64,000 bases of DNA from Stenopsyche tienmushanensis (lineage: Eukaryota; Arthropoda; Insecta; Trichoptera; Stenopsychidae): the NCBI GenBank assembly GCA_008973525.1, contig WACJ01000291.1:1-64000 (forward strand). Direction: 5' to 3'. This document shows positions 39,669 through 51,905 of this stretch, piece by piece. A model generated the notes under the pieces. It searched no databases, was not told where the DNA came from, and worked only from the letters and a program-made list of their open reading frames with translations. The stretch's first letter is position 1. Every line of letters starts with the position of its first letter. Both the position numbers and the translations under genes were made by a program.

Positions 39669-42600
39669 ACGTTCAATAACTACTGTTTTGTGATATGCAT
39701 TGCCTATTATCATCAATAAGTAACATTGTCTAGAACTTAAAATCAATGTTGGTATTAAATTAGCCAATGATGAGGTATCAAAGTCATATATGACTGGAAT
39801 AAATAGACTAAGAAGGCATGTAATCACATCGTAAGTTTGAAGTATATACTCGGCTGAAGCTGTGTTTAATAATCATGATTTTCGGTTACATCCACGGTTA
39901 TCTCAAATTCATCCCCAGTCTTGAGATCTGCTTATATAATTTAAAGGCAATCGATTCTGCGCATAAATAGAAAATATTGGCGTATCACCGAGCGAGTTCA
40001 AGAACGTTCAAATTTTGATCAGACTCGATCGATTGTGATACAATAATGCAATCTTAAAAATCGAGCATTGTGTTATTTCGCAAGAATGTTGGCCATATTG
40101 AGTGCTACGGTATAATTTATACATGGCGCGTGGCACCTAAGGCTCTTTACTCCATAAATTCTCATATATGTAGCACATTTTTACTGGCACAGATTGTTCC
40201 TCGTAGCCCCGTTGGCACTTTATCGTGTCCCGGGAGGAGCAACATTATTGTGACGTAGCTCGAAGCATCCACAGACGGAATACGCAAAAGGGATGGCTGT
40301 TCATTGCCACAAATTCAATTTCGCTTCCTCTGAAGCCGATGAAAATTTTGCATGTCATCAGAAGTCGGCGGAACACTTTTTTTACCAACGAAATCCATGC
40401 TAAATTTTATAGTTTCCACGCTCGCCAATAAATTCAAAAATTTCACTGACCCGTCACTCAATAAGTTTGTAGGATTTTTTTCATTTCAAACTTTTTCTTG
40501 ATTTGGGGTCGTTTTTTCGCAATGCTTTAAAAAAAACAAGTGGTTGTATTATAATTATTATATTGTTTAAATAATCCATATTTTTCATCCAGCAAATACA
40601 TTTTGCAGAATTCTTAGTGAACAACATAAGTAATATATCGTTTAATAAAGTTATCCTTTTTATTAATTGCAAATTTAAATTTATTTGATTGATATTTCCA
40701 TCCAGTTATCTGTCACTTTATGATTGTTTATCTGTAACTTTGTCTTTGAGAACGTTTTAAATTTTGTAAATGCAGTTTAAATCAAGCCGTCAAGTCATCA
40801 GAAGACTCGTTTTTAATTATGGAAGATAATACATTAACCGGTCCTAAAACCCAAGTCTCGATACATAACTAAGATTAATTCCTGGACTCTTATTATGAAG
40901 GTTCGAATTTAAATGCAGACTGTTAAAACGATTTTATAATATGTACTTATAAATTTGAGAAAATTGGAGAAAGTGAAATTTACCACTTACTTATAGTTCT
41001 TCGTTAATATTTGATAATTAGTAGAGTTACAATCACGACATGAGTAGATCCTCATTTCAAATTTATATAAGCTTTTATCAAACAGACACTAATGCCTTTT
41101 TTAATTGATAAACTGTTGAATAGTGAATACATGAGATCTTCTATATTTTGCATTCTGTAAGATTTCAGATGAAGTTCAGTTTAACTAAAAATTTTACTGA
41201 TGAATCTTGTATCTATTTTTTTAAAGAATTTAGATAAACATTTAAAGATATCATATGAATTAAGTTAACTTTTGAGAATTTTACGTGGGTTTTTTCTATG
41301 TTTATTATAAAATTATTTATTACATTGTTTATGATGTAAGAGTAGAGAAAATTCCAGTGGAATAAGTATTATATTGTAATATATATTCTACTACAAAAAT
41401 CCATGGTGAATTTCCGGGAACAAAGCCAAACAAGTGAGAATATCCATCGCAGTGAAGCTAATAGTTTCTATAGAGGAAGTCAAACGATAAATAAACAAAG
41501 AGCTTTAATATTATCGAAAAGGGCATGTATTTAGACGTCTTCATCGCCATTTGATAAAACGAGCAACAGTTTTGGTAATAAATAAATTAAGTCGCTCTGA
41601 GGGCTATCTCTCGCCGAAAGCGCTTTTCTTATCTCTCATGTTCAGATTTTCCTTCATCATTACTTTATGTTTTGCGACCTTGGGTTGAAAATAAAAGCCT
41701 TTTGTATTGTAAACGCTGTAGATGATTAAAAAAGATACCGTTTCCCCATCACAGTGGTTAGGCAGATAAAGAGTTAATGGTGCTGCGAGGGAAACAATAT
41801 TAATGTACGAACACACAAATATTAAATATTTCTTCTATTTAGCACTTCTATGAAAATATTTTTTCAATGTGTGAAAATGAGCTTTGGATGAATATTTAAT
41901 TTCGGTTTCATTTAAGTGAGCAGCTTTCATTTAACGCGTTCATAAAAGGCTTTGAACACTTCGGTGTGTAATATTTTTTAATTACTCATTTCTGTTTTGT
42001 GTTCGTTTTAAAACCATGCTCTTTTTAGTTTCACTTAACCATGAGCATTCTTCATCATGAGTGTGTTTAACCGTGTGTTCAACATTAATTTGTAGGTGCT
42101 CGTATGTCGAGGATCCGCCATTATATGCAGTTATAATATTTATTTTTGAATATGGAAGATATTTATTTGCACAAATATCAATATATTTGGAAATATTTCT
42201 TTATTTTTCTTAAATAAGCTCGTTTTAACATCGACCATTACCTGATCCAATGCCTAATTGTACGTGCATATTTGTCAGTTTGTTTCTAAATATATTAGGG
42301 GGATCCAAAAATATTCGCGTATTTTGAGACCTTGTGTTTGAGCACAGATTGTGTCGGAATATCGTGATGGAAACATCATTGTACGTAAGTTTTTTTTAAA
42401 AGTATTATTAAACATTATTAAGTGGGGTGTTATTGTAGTCTGCAGATGTAAATATTGGTCCCAGAAATTTAAATCGGGAAATAGTATTCGGGAATCTGGG
42501 AAGTGGAAATGCATTTAAAATCGATTTTTGCTCCTAAGTTAGAAAGTTTTTACAAAAAAAAGATTAAAGGACTACCAAAGCGACGAGAATAAGAACTAAA

Positions 42601-42874
42601 AAATAAAAGGAATTGTATTTTAAAATGATGTACATAAACTTTTTATTATTTATAAATTTGAATTATTTTGCTAAATACGCGACTATTTTTGGGTTTCCCT
42701 AATACAAATTTTACATTGCCTTACGTGTATGATCAAATTTGAATAAGATTATATGAATTAAAAGGTAGACGTTGGAGAGGATTTATGAATGATATTTTAA
42801 TTATTATATTATTGTAGATCATTGTGTTGATCATACATTTCCAAAAAAATCAAACTAAGCTCTTAAATTCATCT
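39669..42874. other. Unique AT-rich stretch
   Basis: No gene recognised. Near 40850-40910 the sequence CCTGGACTCTTATTATGAAG followed by GTTCGAATTTAAA resembles the tRNA-derived head of the SINE at 62036. Short frames elsewhere are not coding-like. Confidence 0.35.
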
Positions 42875-43410
42875 CATGTGACTGATAAAATTTCTTTCGG
42901 CCGAGACACGGACTAAAATTTGCAAAATTCCCGATTTCCCGACAAATTATTTATTTCCGTCGCTGCAAATGAATATTTATATACTATAATACTTTGATGT
43001 GATTCGTAATTATATTACGGAAGAATACAAAAATTCTGAATCCCGTATCTATTATATTTCATATCGATATTCCCATTATCAGAGTCGATGTGTAGTAAAT
43101 ACATCACCGGTAGGGAAAGGTTAATATAACAATTTGAAAAACATATATGTACTGTGTATATGTAAACATAGATTAGACAGTTACTGCCCCTAGGCGTCGC
43201 TTAAGCTCGTTAATTAGTAGTTACGCCACTGTTTCCAAGCGTCCAGATTTCGTCGAGAATGTCTCGATTTAATAGCCTTCATCGTGCTGGCGAGGTGTAT
43301 GATTTCTGTTAGATAAAAATTTCAATCTCGAAATTTTCGAGATTACGTTTACTAATCTCGGGATTCATGGACACCTAAAACTGTCCGGGATCCCGGGATT
43401 GTATTCCCTA
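42875..43410 (-). mobile_element. hAT remnant, family E copy 2
   Basis: It shares the block starting GACTGATAAAATTTCTTTCG and a long run up to the terminus, which in reverse reads TAGGGAATACAATCCCGGGA at 43410. No transposase frame remains. The opposite terminus is missing. Confidence 0.8.
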
Positions 43411-44318
43411 ATTTGGAAATATTTGCACGTGGGAATATATTTAGAAGATCGCTTGCCAAGAATGAGGTTTAATGTTGGATTTAATACTGGTTTAAAATTA
43501 ATTTAAATCTTCATAAATGATTATGGTGCATACATATTCTTGCATTGTAAATCAATCAAAATTTGTTTAAATAGTACTCGTTAAAAACAAGTTAACATTA
43601 TCGGCCATTTTGGAGTGTATTTATGCGCATGCGTAAAACCTGTCTTGAAAATAAATCTGTTGTTATGCGATTTTTTTTAATGGTGCAATCATCTTTGCCC
43701 CTACAGATTCTTCGTTAATCTCCACCTGGGCACATATCGATCTGATTGAAACGTTTGTATTAAATATTAGTGCCGTTCGAAGATGATTTTTAAAATATAC
43801 AAGTCTTGACCACAAAACGTCTTGATTGGTCTGGTTCTGATAAAAATAGAGTAATTTAATTCAGATCGTGTTTGCCCCAGCGCCCTTGTGACGTAAACCC
43901 ATTGCGAATGTCATGTTTGAAGGAGAGACTTGAGTTATACTCACATATTTTATCCAGAAGAAACTTTTCTACCCGAGTCGCATAGGAGGCGTGGTAGTCA
44001 TGTTTAAATTTCCCTTTTAAAACTCGAGCGTGGCGATCATCACGCCTTTTTGCATAAACGACCTCGGCTATGAAAAATTCTCCTCACGACCCACTAGCTA
44101 ATTAATTTTCTTCAGGCGGAACGCTTAAAAATTAAGGCTGTATTGTGCGAACGAAGTGGTGGATGAAACATTCATTTTTTTAATATAAATATTCAAAATT
44201 ATGAAAATCTATCATAAACGTATCGATTAAATCCAGCCATCGTTATTAACAACGCATTCATGAACTACAAACTATTAAAATCCTCAAAATATCCAGCACT
44301 CCATGTCGTTAATATTCC
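43411..44318. other. Unique stretch
   Basis: No gene recognised; composition is mixed at 43860-44130, which may be unique regulatory DNA. Confidence 0.35.
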
Positions 44319-44661
44319 ATGGAATTATTACGTTCAGAACAAGCGCAATTATTGATTACATCAAATGATGCCGCTTGGTTAAAATTTGTTCTGTCTACAT
44401 TTTTCACGAATTCTATGCGAGCAATATTTCGATGTGGCGTACGATTTTTTTTTTATTTCGGCATTTTTGTTGCGTTTATGTACAAATTATCAGATGTGGA
44501 CTTGGTGGAAACAAATTTATATTATGAAAGCTATCAGAAACATTGACGAAGCGTGGAATGAAGTTACGCAGTCATGTATGAAGGGCGTTTGGAAAAAGTA
44601 TTTCAGAGAAATTGTTGACTATCACATAAATCATGAAAATGATATTCAAAATATCATCTAA
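44319..44661 (+). mobile_element. Pogo/Tigger-type transposase C-terminal fragment
   Basis: The + strand encodes KAIRNIDEAWNEVTQSCMKG followed by VWKK, close to the end of the DDE domain of Tigger/jerky-type pogo transposases. The preceding part is frame-shifted. No terminal repeats were found. A different element begins about 30 bp downstream. Confidence 0.6.
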
Positions 44662-44689
44662 GCGTATTTTAGACATTTCTGGAAACATT

Positions 44690-45415
44690 ATAGATGTTAT
44701 AGCATTTAGGTCAATTTTTCGACGTTTGGTATCCAAATTCGAGTCAATCGGTTCGATAAATAATCAGCCAACGCCCGTACGTCACTGGAATGCAAGATCT
44801 GTTGAAAACATCGTTGCTGTGCGTAAGAGTGTACGGAAACATCCGAGGCAGTCAATTTCTCGTCGTTCATATGTGCTTGGCCTTTCTTTGACTTCAACCT
44901 GGCAAATTTTACATCGGGATATTTTTGGATGAATTGATATGTGAATACGTAAAATTGTCGGATTTAGAACAATAATAATCCACTTGAAGTACACCAGTAT
45001 CAAATGCATCCCAAGAATGTCACTTTGGTGCGGATTTTGATCTGGCGGAATCATCGATTCTCTATCAAAGACGAGCGCTACAAATCGACGATAAGCAATT
45101 TCTTGTGGTTTAAACTGAATGATATGGAAACCAACGACATGTGGTTCTAACAGGAGGACGGTACTACGTGCCACATAACGCATGCCACAAAGGACATTCT
45201 GCACGAGCGATTTAAAGGCATGGTTATCTCCTGCGACGACAACTTCAACTAGCCACCGAAATCGTGCAATTTAACGCCTTTAGACTTCTTCGTTTGGGTC
45301 TATCTTAAATCGTTGGTCTATGAATATATTCTGCAAACAATTAATACCCTTACAGTTAACATAAAAAATGCCATTCAGCAAATTCAGTCATAAATATATC
45401 ATTAAAACGCTCTGA
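44690..45415 (+). mobile_element. Degenerate IS630/Tc1-mariner (DDE) element
   Basis: Translated pieces in order are NNQPTPVRHWNARSVENI, HPRQSISRRSYVLGLS and STWQILHRD (helix-turn-helix part), then MSLWCGF, and lastly KSCNLTPLDFFVWVYLKSLV (catalytic end). They match the insect DDE transposase family with PTPVRxRNARS and LTPLDFFLWG motifs. Several stops and deletions break it. The minus-strand frame at 44782-45204 is a shadow. Confidence 0.8.
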
Positions 45416-45879
45416 GATTTGTATATATTTTTGCATTATGTATTACAGTTGTAAGTTTAGTTCATGTTCATAAGTTAGTTTTGTATTTAATTTAAGTATT
45501 TGATAGGTTGAATACTGTATCAAGTCGTTCCTAAAAGCTTGAGATTTATTTTTGCTCGTATTCAAAGGCAGTAATTGCATTCAAAAATACATTGCCGAGT
45601 TTTTAATAGAGTTAAATACGAAAAACCAATTTTTTTTTGAGGAATTCATTTTATTTTTTATTTGTCCGTTACACGGGAGCGTTATTTCAATGCTGCGTAA
45701 TTGCTTCTCGTACATTTAAAAAACGCTTTACAGGAATATAATTATTGAATTATGCCCGAGAGTTTTCTTCTGTGGGAGATTTAATTGGAATTTCATCGTC
45801 GAAATTTCGGGGCGGAAAAACGTCTGTTTGTGCTATATTCTTTTTGAACATTTATTTTTTTGCCAGGAAAAGTATTTTT
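45416..45879. other. AT-rich stretch
   Basis: No feature recognised. Confidence 0.4.
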
Positions 45880-46060
45880 CGGTACGCGCCTCCACTGGGC
45901 GAGCTCGCAGCCTCCGGCTGGCGGAGGGCTGAGGGTTGCTGGGAGGGTTGCCGGGTGGGTCGCCGGGAGGGGTGAGTGGTCGCCATGGAAACGCGGATCG
46001 ATCCTCTCCCGGCAGCTCGCCCTTACCTCCCATCCCTCGCCCTGCCCACCTAGCCAGCAT
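45880..46060. promoter_or_regulatory. GC-rich island with X-box-like palindrome
   Basis: A short GC-rich block that contains GTCGCCATGGAAAC at 45979-45992 (reverse GTTTCCATGGCGAC), close to the RFX X-box. Long frames open on both strands reflect base composition. It resembles the island at 17590-17890 in composition and in this motif. Function is inferred only. Confidence 0.35.
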
Positions 46061-46559
46061 CCAAAGCCTTGTCTACTACTTTGGAAGCCTTCTCAAACTA
46101 TGGAACGCGACCTTCGCCATATTATCACTTATTTATCATCCCTCTCGACATTTTCTAAGCCCATCGACGTATTGCTAAGACCCCGTCTGCCGAAACAAAA
46201 AATAATCACCGAATAATATTCACAAGAAAGTTTTGTATCCATCCAAGTCCAAATACCACAAAGTAGAGACCTGCAAAGAAGTCGAACTTAATGCCTCACA
46301 TCATGAAAAGATAAATATATTTATTTGAAGCAAAATTATATCGAATTTCGTATTACATATTTTGTTTGAATACATTAATCTTGTCTTTGATTCATGGTAT
46401 TTTTCAAAGTAATATCTATTTATGCTCTTATTAACACGTCAAGACTCATTACTTAAAGCTACGATCGTAGATCAGTATACAATCATAACGTTAAATTAGG
46501 TCTACATTTAATAAGCAACATAATTTAGGGGTTCTATATACCAAAACGTGTAATTATAT
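46061..46559. other. AT-rich stretch
   Basis: No feature recognised. Confidence 0.4.
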
Positions 46560-46705
46560 TTTGGACTGTTATTACAATAATTCAGGTTCGAATCAATTTT
46601 TTCACCATGCCAATAAATTTAGGATATTGCTGATCGATCAATTCGATTTGGAATCGATCTTATTTCCCGGATTTGTTTCTGAAATTAATGAAATAAAACA
46701 GGGTC
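46560..46705 (+). mobile_element. tRNA-derived SINE copy
   Basis: A tRNA-like head (TTTTGGACTGTTATTACAAT, then GGTTCGAATC) is followed by a body with TGATCGATCAATTCGATT and a CCCGGATTTGTTTCTGAAA segment that recurs in diverged form at 53594-53690 and 62145-62220. Confidence 0.6.
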
Positions 46706-46867
46706 GCATATGAGTGATTGATGTGCAACAATCCTTAGAATATATTTAAAAAATTGAAGTTTCGAAATTCACTCATAGATTGTAAATAAACAAAACGATG
46801 ATTTTGTTGCCAATATTTATAACGATTTTTGAGATCTGTAAACAAATATTATATCAATGTCTTATAC

Positions 46868-47035
46868 CTACAAGGCTGAAACTATAACTGAAACGCGCTA
46901 CAAGTTTAGCCACGTCTACCGAAGCCCTAGCCACATTCTAATAAAAGTAGACGACGTTTATTTAACAGTAATTAACGTAAATTACTTGTAGATAAAAAAG
47001 CAGATTTGTAGATTTTAATTTAAAGCCAGTATGTA
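46868..47035 (-). repeat. Dispersed repeat B, copy 2 (reverse)
   Basis: The reverse complement contains GTTAAATAAACGTCGTCTAC and GTGGCTAGGGCTTCGGTAGA, matching 19905-20060. Confidence 0.7.
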
Positions 47036-47123
47036 CAAATATATATGTTCCGAATTTTTTTTATTAATGTCCGTAACGTTGAAAGCTTTGCTGAAGCCTT
47101 CCTGATTTATATTGAATAAAGAC

Positions 47124-47686
47124 TAGGGAAAACAATCCCTGGATCCCGGACAGTTTTAGATACTTACTTGGTAAACGTAATCCCGAAAAAATCGGGATTG
47201 AAATTTTTATGTAACAAATCGTACACCTCACCAGCATGAAAAAAGCTTGGAAAGAGTGGCGTAACTACTAATTGGCGAGTTTAGGCGACGCATAGGGGCA
47301 GTTACTGTCTAATCTATGTGTACATATATACAGTACATATATGTTTTTCAAATTGTTATATTAGCCTTTCCTTACCGGTGATGTATTTACTACACATCGA
47401 CTCTAATAATGGGAATATCGATATGAAATATAATAGATACGGGGTTCAGAATTTTTGTATTCCTCCGTAATATAATTACGAATCACATCAAAGTATTATA
47501 GTATAAAAGTATTCATCCGCAGCAACGGAAATAAATAATGTATCGGGAAATCGGGAATTTTGCGAGTTTTAGTCCGTGTCTCGGCCAAAAGAAATTTATC
47601 AGTCACATTGATGGTATTATATGAAAATGGGGGCTCACGCGGTCATCAATTCGGACTAGCATTTAAATATCTGAAGACGATTGGAT
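47124..47686 (+). mobile_element. hAT remnant, family E copy 3
   Basis: The terminus TAGGGAAAACAATCCCTGGA begins at 47124. The body matches copies 1 and 2 in inverted orientation and runs into the transposase tail YENGGSRGHQFGLAFKYLK, where it stops at about 47686, just before the dimerisation domain seen in copy 1. Confidence 0.8.
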
Positions 47687-50600
47687 TGCTGATCGGATTT
47701 CGAAATCCCGAAATTATTCAAATAGTCTTATATTACCACTAAAAATATGTTATGATTCCCATTCGGATTTGGCATTAACTATTTTATTAGGTGTTCAAAG
47801 GCGCAAAAATAAGCACATGGACAATGATAAGTTCTTGGTGCAAGTCGCACGAATGAACGATACATATTACATTGTTTAATCAATCAATTTTGATTATATT
47901 CTTATCATGCACTGTCATTCATCATATTGAGGAATACAACGTAGCATGATACTCCATAAATTCGTATATGTTTTTGATAACTTTTAAGCTGAGGCAAATA
48001 CAATTTATTATTTTAATCAATCACATTTTTTCCAATATCGACGACTTGTTGCTTTCTTACTGGCATATATTTTAATTCCATTGTATAGAAGAAATATGGT
48101 ATTCGCTCAACTTTTTGCTGATATTTTTTTAAAGGCTTGCAAATAAATGTTGTTCATGGAGAAAAAATTGAACGCCATTTAAGTAATTTCGTTCATTTTT
48201 ACCATTACCTATACATTTTACAATTCAGCATCATCCTATCTTTATTTGAATGGAATTCTCTGTTGTCCAATGTTTTTTGATATTGTCTAAGAATATTATA
48301 TATTATTTAGCCTTTCAAGTCAGATATAATCACTGTCAAGCATCAAGGCTTCACATGCAGATTTTCAACATAATTCATGATAGAATTGTTTATCATATAC
48401 AGTATATGTAAGTTTATGTTGTACCATTATGTTCGTATTTAAATGACTTTTGCTTTATTTAGAAGCTATAAAATCGCTGAATGGTGAGTCTTTTGACAAT
48501 TAGATCGTTAAATGGGTTTGTAAATTCGATTCTGCTAAAACCGTTTGAAAAGTCAGTCGTATCGCAGCTCCAGGTGAGCATTATTAAAACATATTGAGAA
48601 GCTTTGATTCCTATACTAAACGTGATTTTATGTGCCGTAACATTTTTTTACGATACCGCCTTCACATTATTGCTCGGTGGCTATTTACTACTGCCATTTA
48701 GTTATATAATTTATCTGCCGTATCAAAGTCTCACCTTCTACCCCTCTGGACATGGAAAACTCGAAAATCTTCACAGCGCCGGGAACGATAATTGATTTTA
48801 AACATTCAGAGACCACTCAATGAGGTTTAAATATTTGTAATCGGATTGGGACGCAAAAAAAGCACCATCGTCGGGCTTTCGACGAGCGTCGAGTGTGGTG
48901 GTTATACATGGAGTGGTGGAAAGAGGCAGACATCAAAAGTGCACCCGAATAGGCTTTTAGCTCGTGTCTTCCATGGGTCGTTGATTTGCAGGTTGATTCA
49001 TGGGGGGTGGAAGTTCGTACAAATAATTTCGCTGCAAAATCCAGGAGAAAGCACAGCTTTTCCGCGTCTATTCTTCGCTCAATCCTCAGGTGAATGCGAA
49101 GCTACCTTCTCCGAGAAAAAAATGGTTCCTGTTGATATTAAAATCATTCGCATTCATTTGGAGAATTAACTCATTCTTCAGAGACGGCTGAGGGGAGTGC
49201 CTCATTCAAATTAAAATGCGCGAAGAAGCTTTCAAAGAGAAGAGAAAATTGCGTCTTTATGCGACTCCGACGACATATGTACCATAATTTATTCATTCAA
49301 TTAAATTCTATCTGCTGTATGTTTATATCTGTATAGAGACTCTCAATCATAATTTAAGCCTTCTGTCATTTCTAATTAAATCAATAGCATGGACCGAATT
49401 AACACACAGATTCTCGATCTATCATTCGGTGTGCAATGACGTGCTAGTTGTATTAGTGCAGACCCCCTCAGTTTCCGAACAGCTACCCTTGTATAAATCA
49501 CCCACCTCTCAAACGTTTCGACAGTGCGAAAAATATTTAAAATTTGGTTATATTCTTATAAAATTGATATCCCATAATCAGGATCATAAATTTAGATCAA
49601 ACACTTTCAATATTTATATTTCAGTCCTTAATCATACTCTTTGTCTATTGACAAATAAAAAAAAATACAAAGCAATCCATTAAGATTGCACTTGTGTCCA
49701 ACTGCTTAAACCGACGATAATACACGATTATCTATTAGGGCATCCACTTTTTTTTTTGTAATATTGGAATACTAACTTGTATAACTGATTATTATCTAGG
49801 AATTGCATTGGCCTGACTTATCTGCCTGAATCGCTATAATGCAAGCTTTGAACTTGTTATTAGTAAATGTCCTATAAATGTACAAACATCTATTTATGAC
49901 ACCAATTCCATTTTATCAAATGTAGGGTATCTCCGTAGGATATGTTTTTTATTATTAATATCATGATTTCCGCTACTTTCCATCTATGACTATGATAAGA
50001 TTGTTGTGATAAAATTGGATGGCATTGGGTTGAAATCCCAACAGTCGTAATCGCAATGTTCAAAATATCAAAGATAAATAGATTATTATACTATGTTGAA
50101 TTATAATATTTCCATTTAACGAGTAATAATTCGATTTAATCTAATGGGACTTCCATTCCAATGAAATTGTTGTCTTTTCAGCCATTTTTTGTTATATATT
50201 ATTTAATTGCAAAACAAACAATTATTATACATATTTATGTTAAATACTCAAGCATTTTTATCCAACATTAGTGATATACTTTCAAAATGTATATAAAATC
50301 AAGTTGATTGCTGTAATCGAGTCCTTCTTTTTAAAAAAATGCTAATATAGATTATTTTGCTTGTCACCATGACAAGAATATGCTTTCAATGTTGAAGGGT
50401 TGCTTGGATGATGTGTACGGGGTAACGTTAAATTGATATTTCAGCACAAATATACATTGTATCTGATAAACGATTTGTATTTTAAATGTATTGATTTATC
50501 GATATTTTTCTCAATCTTGAAAACTCCAATAGATATATCTCCATGCATCAATAGAGATAAGGCCGATGCTTTAAATATATATATTAAAACGCCATTGCTT

Positions 50601-50819
50601 TATCAATTTTCAATATTGTAATTTTTTAACACCTAGATTTTAGTGGTGGATTTTGATGTGAAACTTCTATAGGCGCAGTATGACAAATTGGTTAAAACGT
50701 CACGAAAAATGAAACTCGGGACTAAGTCGGAACAAGAGGGATACAATAAACAGACATCAAACAGCGACTGACTAGATTTGGAGTTTATTATAATGGAACC
50801 TATTTCCTGTGTTGCTATA
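47687..50819. other. Unique stretch
   Basis: No gene recognised. Parts at about 48480-49280 have balanced composition and may be regulatory. A B-box-like GGTTGAAATCCC near 50028 may be a SINE trace. Confidence 0.35.
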
Positions 50820-51461
50820 TGATCTGTTTCGGGTTACCCCGGACTAGCCACACAAAGAGTGTCTTCCACTGATTCTTTAGCCCCACGAGAAACGCTATGC
50901 TCAGAGCGTCCAGGTGCCCGCGCCCTCCAGAGGAGGCAAGGTTTCCACGGGAAAGACCAGCTTCAGACCATATGCACCCGAAGGTGCGATGGAGGAGGAA
51001 GGAAAAGGGTTAAGCTAAGCTTTAAGGGAATACTACCACGGATTCACAGCCATCACGAGTCCATCCTTAGTTTGAAAGGAGCTGCAGCAGTTGACAGACT
51101 GCAGGGCCTACCCCTTCCCCATGGTACTTGTATCGGTTCGGTCATTCTTAGTACCTAGCCACGGAGACGAGTCGCCATTCGAACAGCCTTAAACCGTTCT
51201 CCTCTGTTTGCCTAGGCTATTGAGGATAGTTGTAAGCCTTTAACACAGTCTTCACCAACTACTGTAATCGGTTGTTCCACACACCCCTCTATGGGTACGC
51301 AGCACAGGGTGACCTGCGCACCTAGCTCATGTCAGCTGGGTCACCCCAGCAGCGTTTGTTGAGCAAACCGACGAGGCTACTTTCGCGTACCTCTAGTCTC
51401 TTCATATTCGTTGCATATATCATAGACAGACTATTGTGCGTTTGTGTGTCTGTATATGCGT
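50820..51461. repeat. GC-richer block of unknown type next to repeat C
   Basis: About 640 bp of clearly higher GC with no recognised family. A frame at 50859-51158 is open but unlike known proteins. Direct adjacency to repeat C suggests it may be part of a larger element or its flank, for example an LTR or untranslated region of a retroelement; this is only a guess. Confidence 0.3.
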
Positions 51462-51905
51462 AGGAGCTGGGACGCTCTCGGGGCAGGGTCCCCGGGCGGC
51501 TTCCCACTACGACGCGCTCGGGTCCATTCTTCTTTCGGATCATGTGTGGCCGGGCGGATGGATGGGAGTGGACAAAAAGATGATCTTCTATAGGTAACTT
51601 TTTATTCAGCACGAGAGAAAGAGGTATCTGGCTGCGAAAAGGACGTCCTTCCGTAGCCAAGGCCAATCAATGACTCTTCCCGACTCCCGCCTCCTGCGCG
51701 TCACCACTCAACCGGCAATGATGTATGTGCAAGAAGCGATCGGTCGGTAATTGCAGGTGCAATGTCCCCACAACGCCCCAGAAGATGACGCTGTTAAAAC
51801 AGCATATTGCATCTAAAGAGAGACAGAAGATATCGCTATTAATCTGGCAAGTTAAATCTGCTCAGACTAACAGTGCATGTGGACGGTAAATCGCCCATGA
51901 TACAC
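51462..51905 (+). repeat. GC-rich dispersed repeat C, copy 4
   Basis: Contains GGGGCAGGGTCCCCGGGCGG, ATCTGGCTGCGAAAAGG, AAGCGATCGGTCGGTAATTG and GGTAAATCGCCCATGA in the same order as copy 1. Confidence 0.85.

Noticed and set aside
44782..45204. 140-codon frame on the minus strand
   Set aside because: It is the shadow of the degenerate + strand DDE transposase.
45833..46216. Reading frames of 75-118 codons on both strands
   Set aside because: Simultaneous openness on both strands in a GC-rich block is explained by scarcity of stop codons.
48846..49169. 107-codon reading frame
   Set aside because: No recognisable domain, no splice or promoter context; probably chance.
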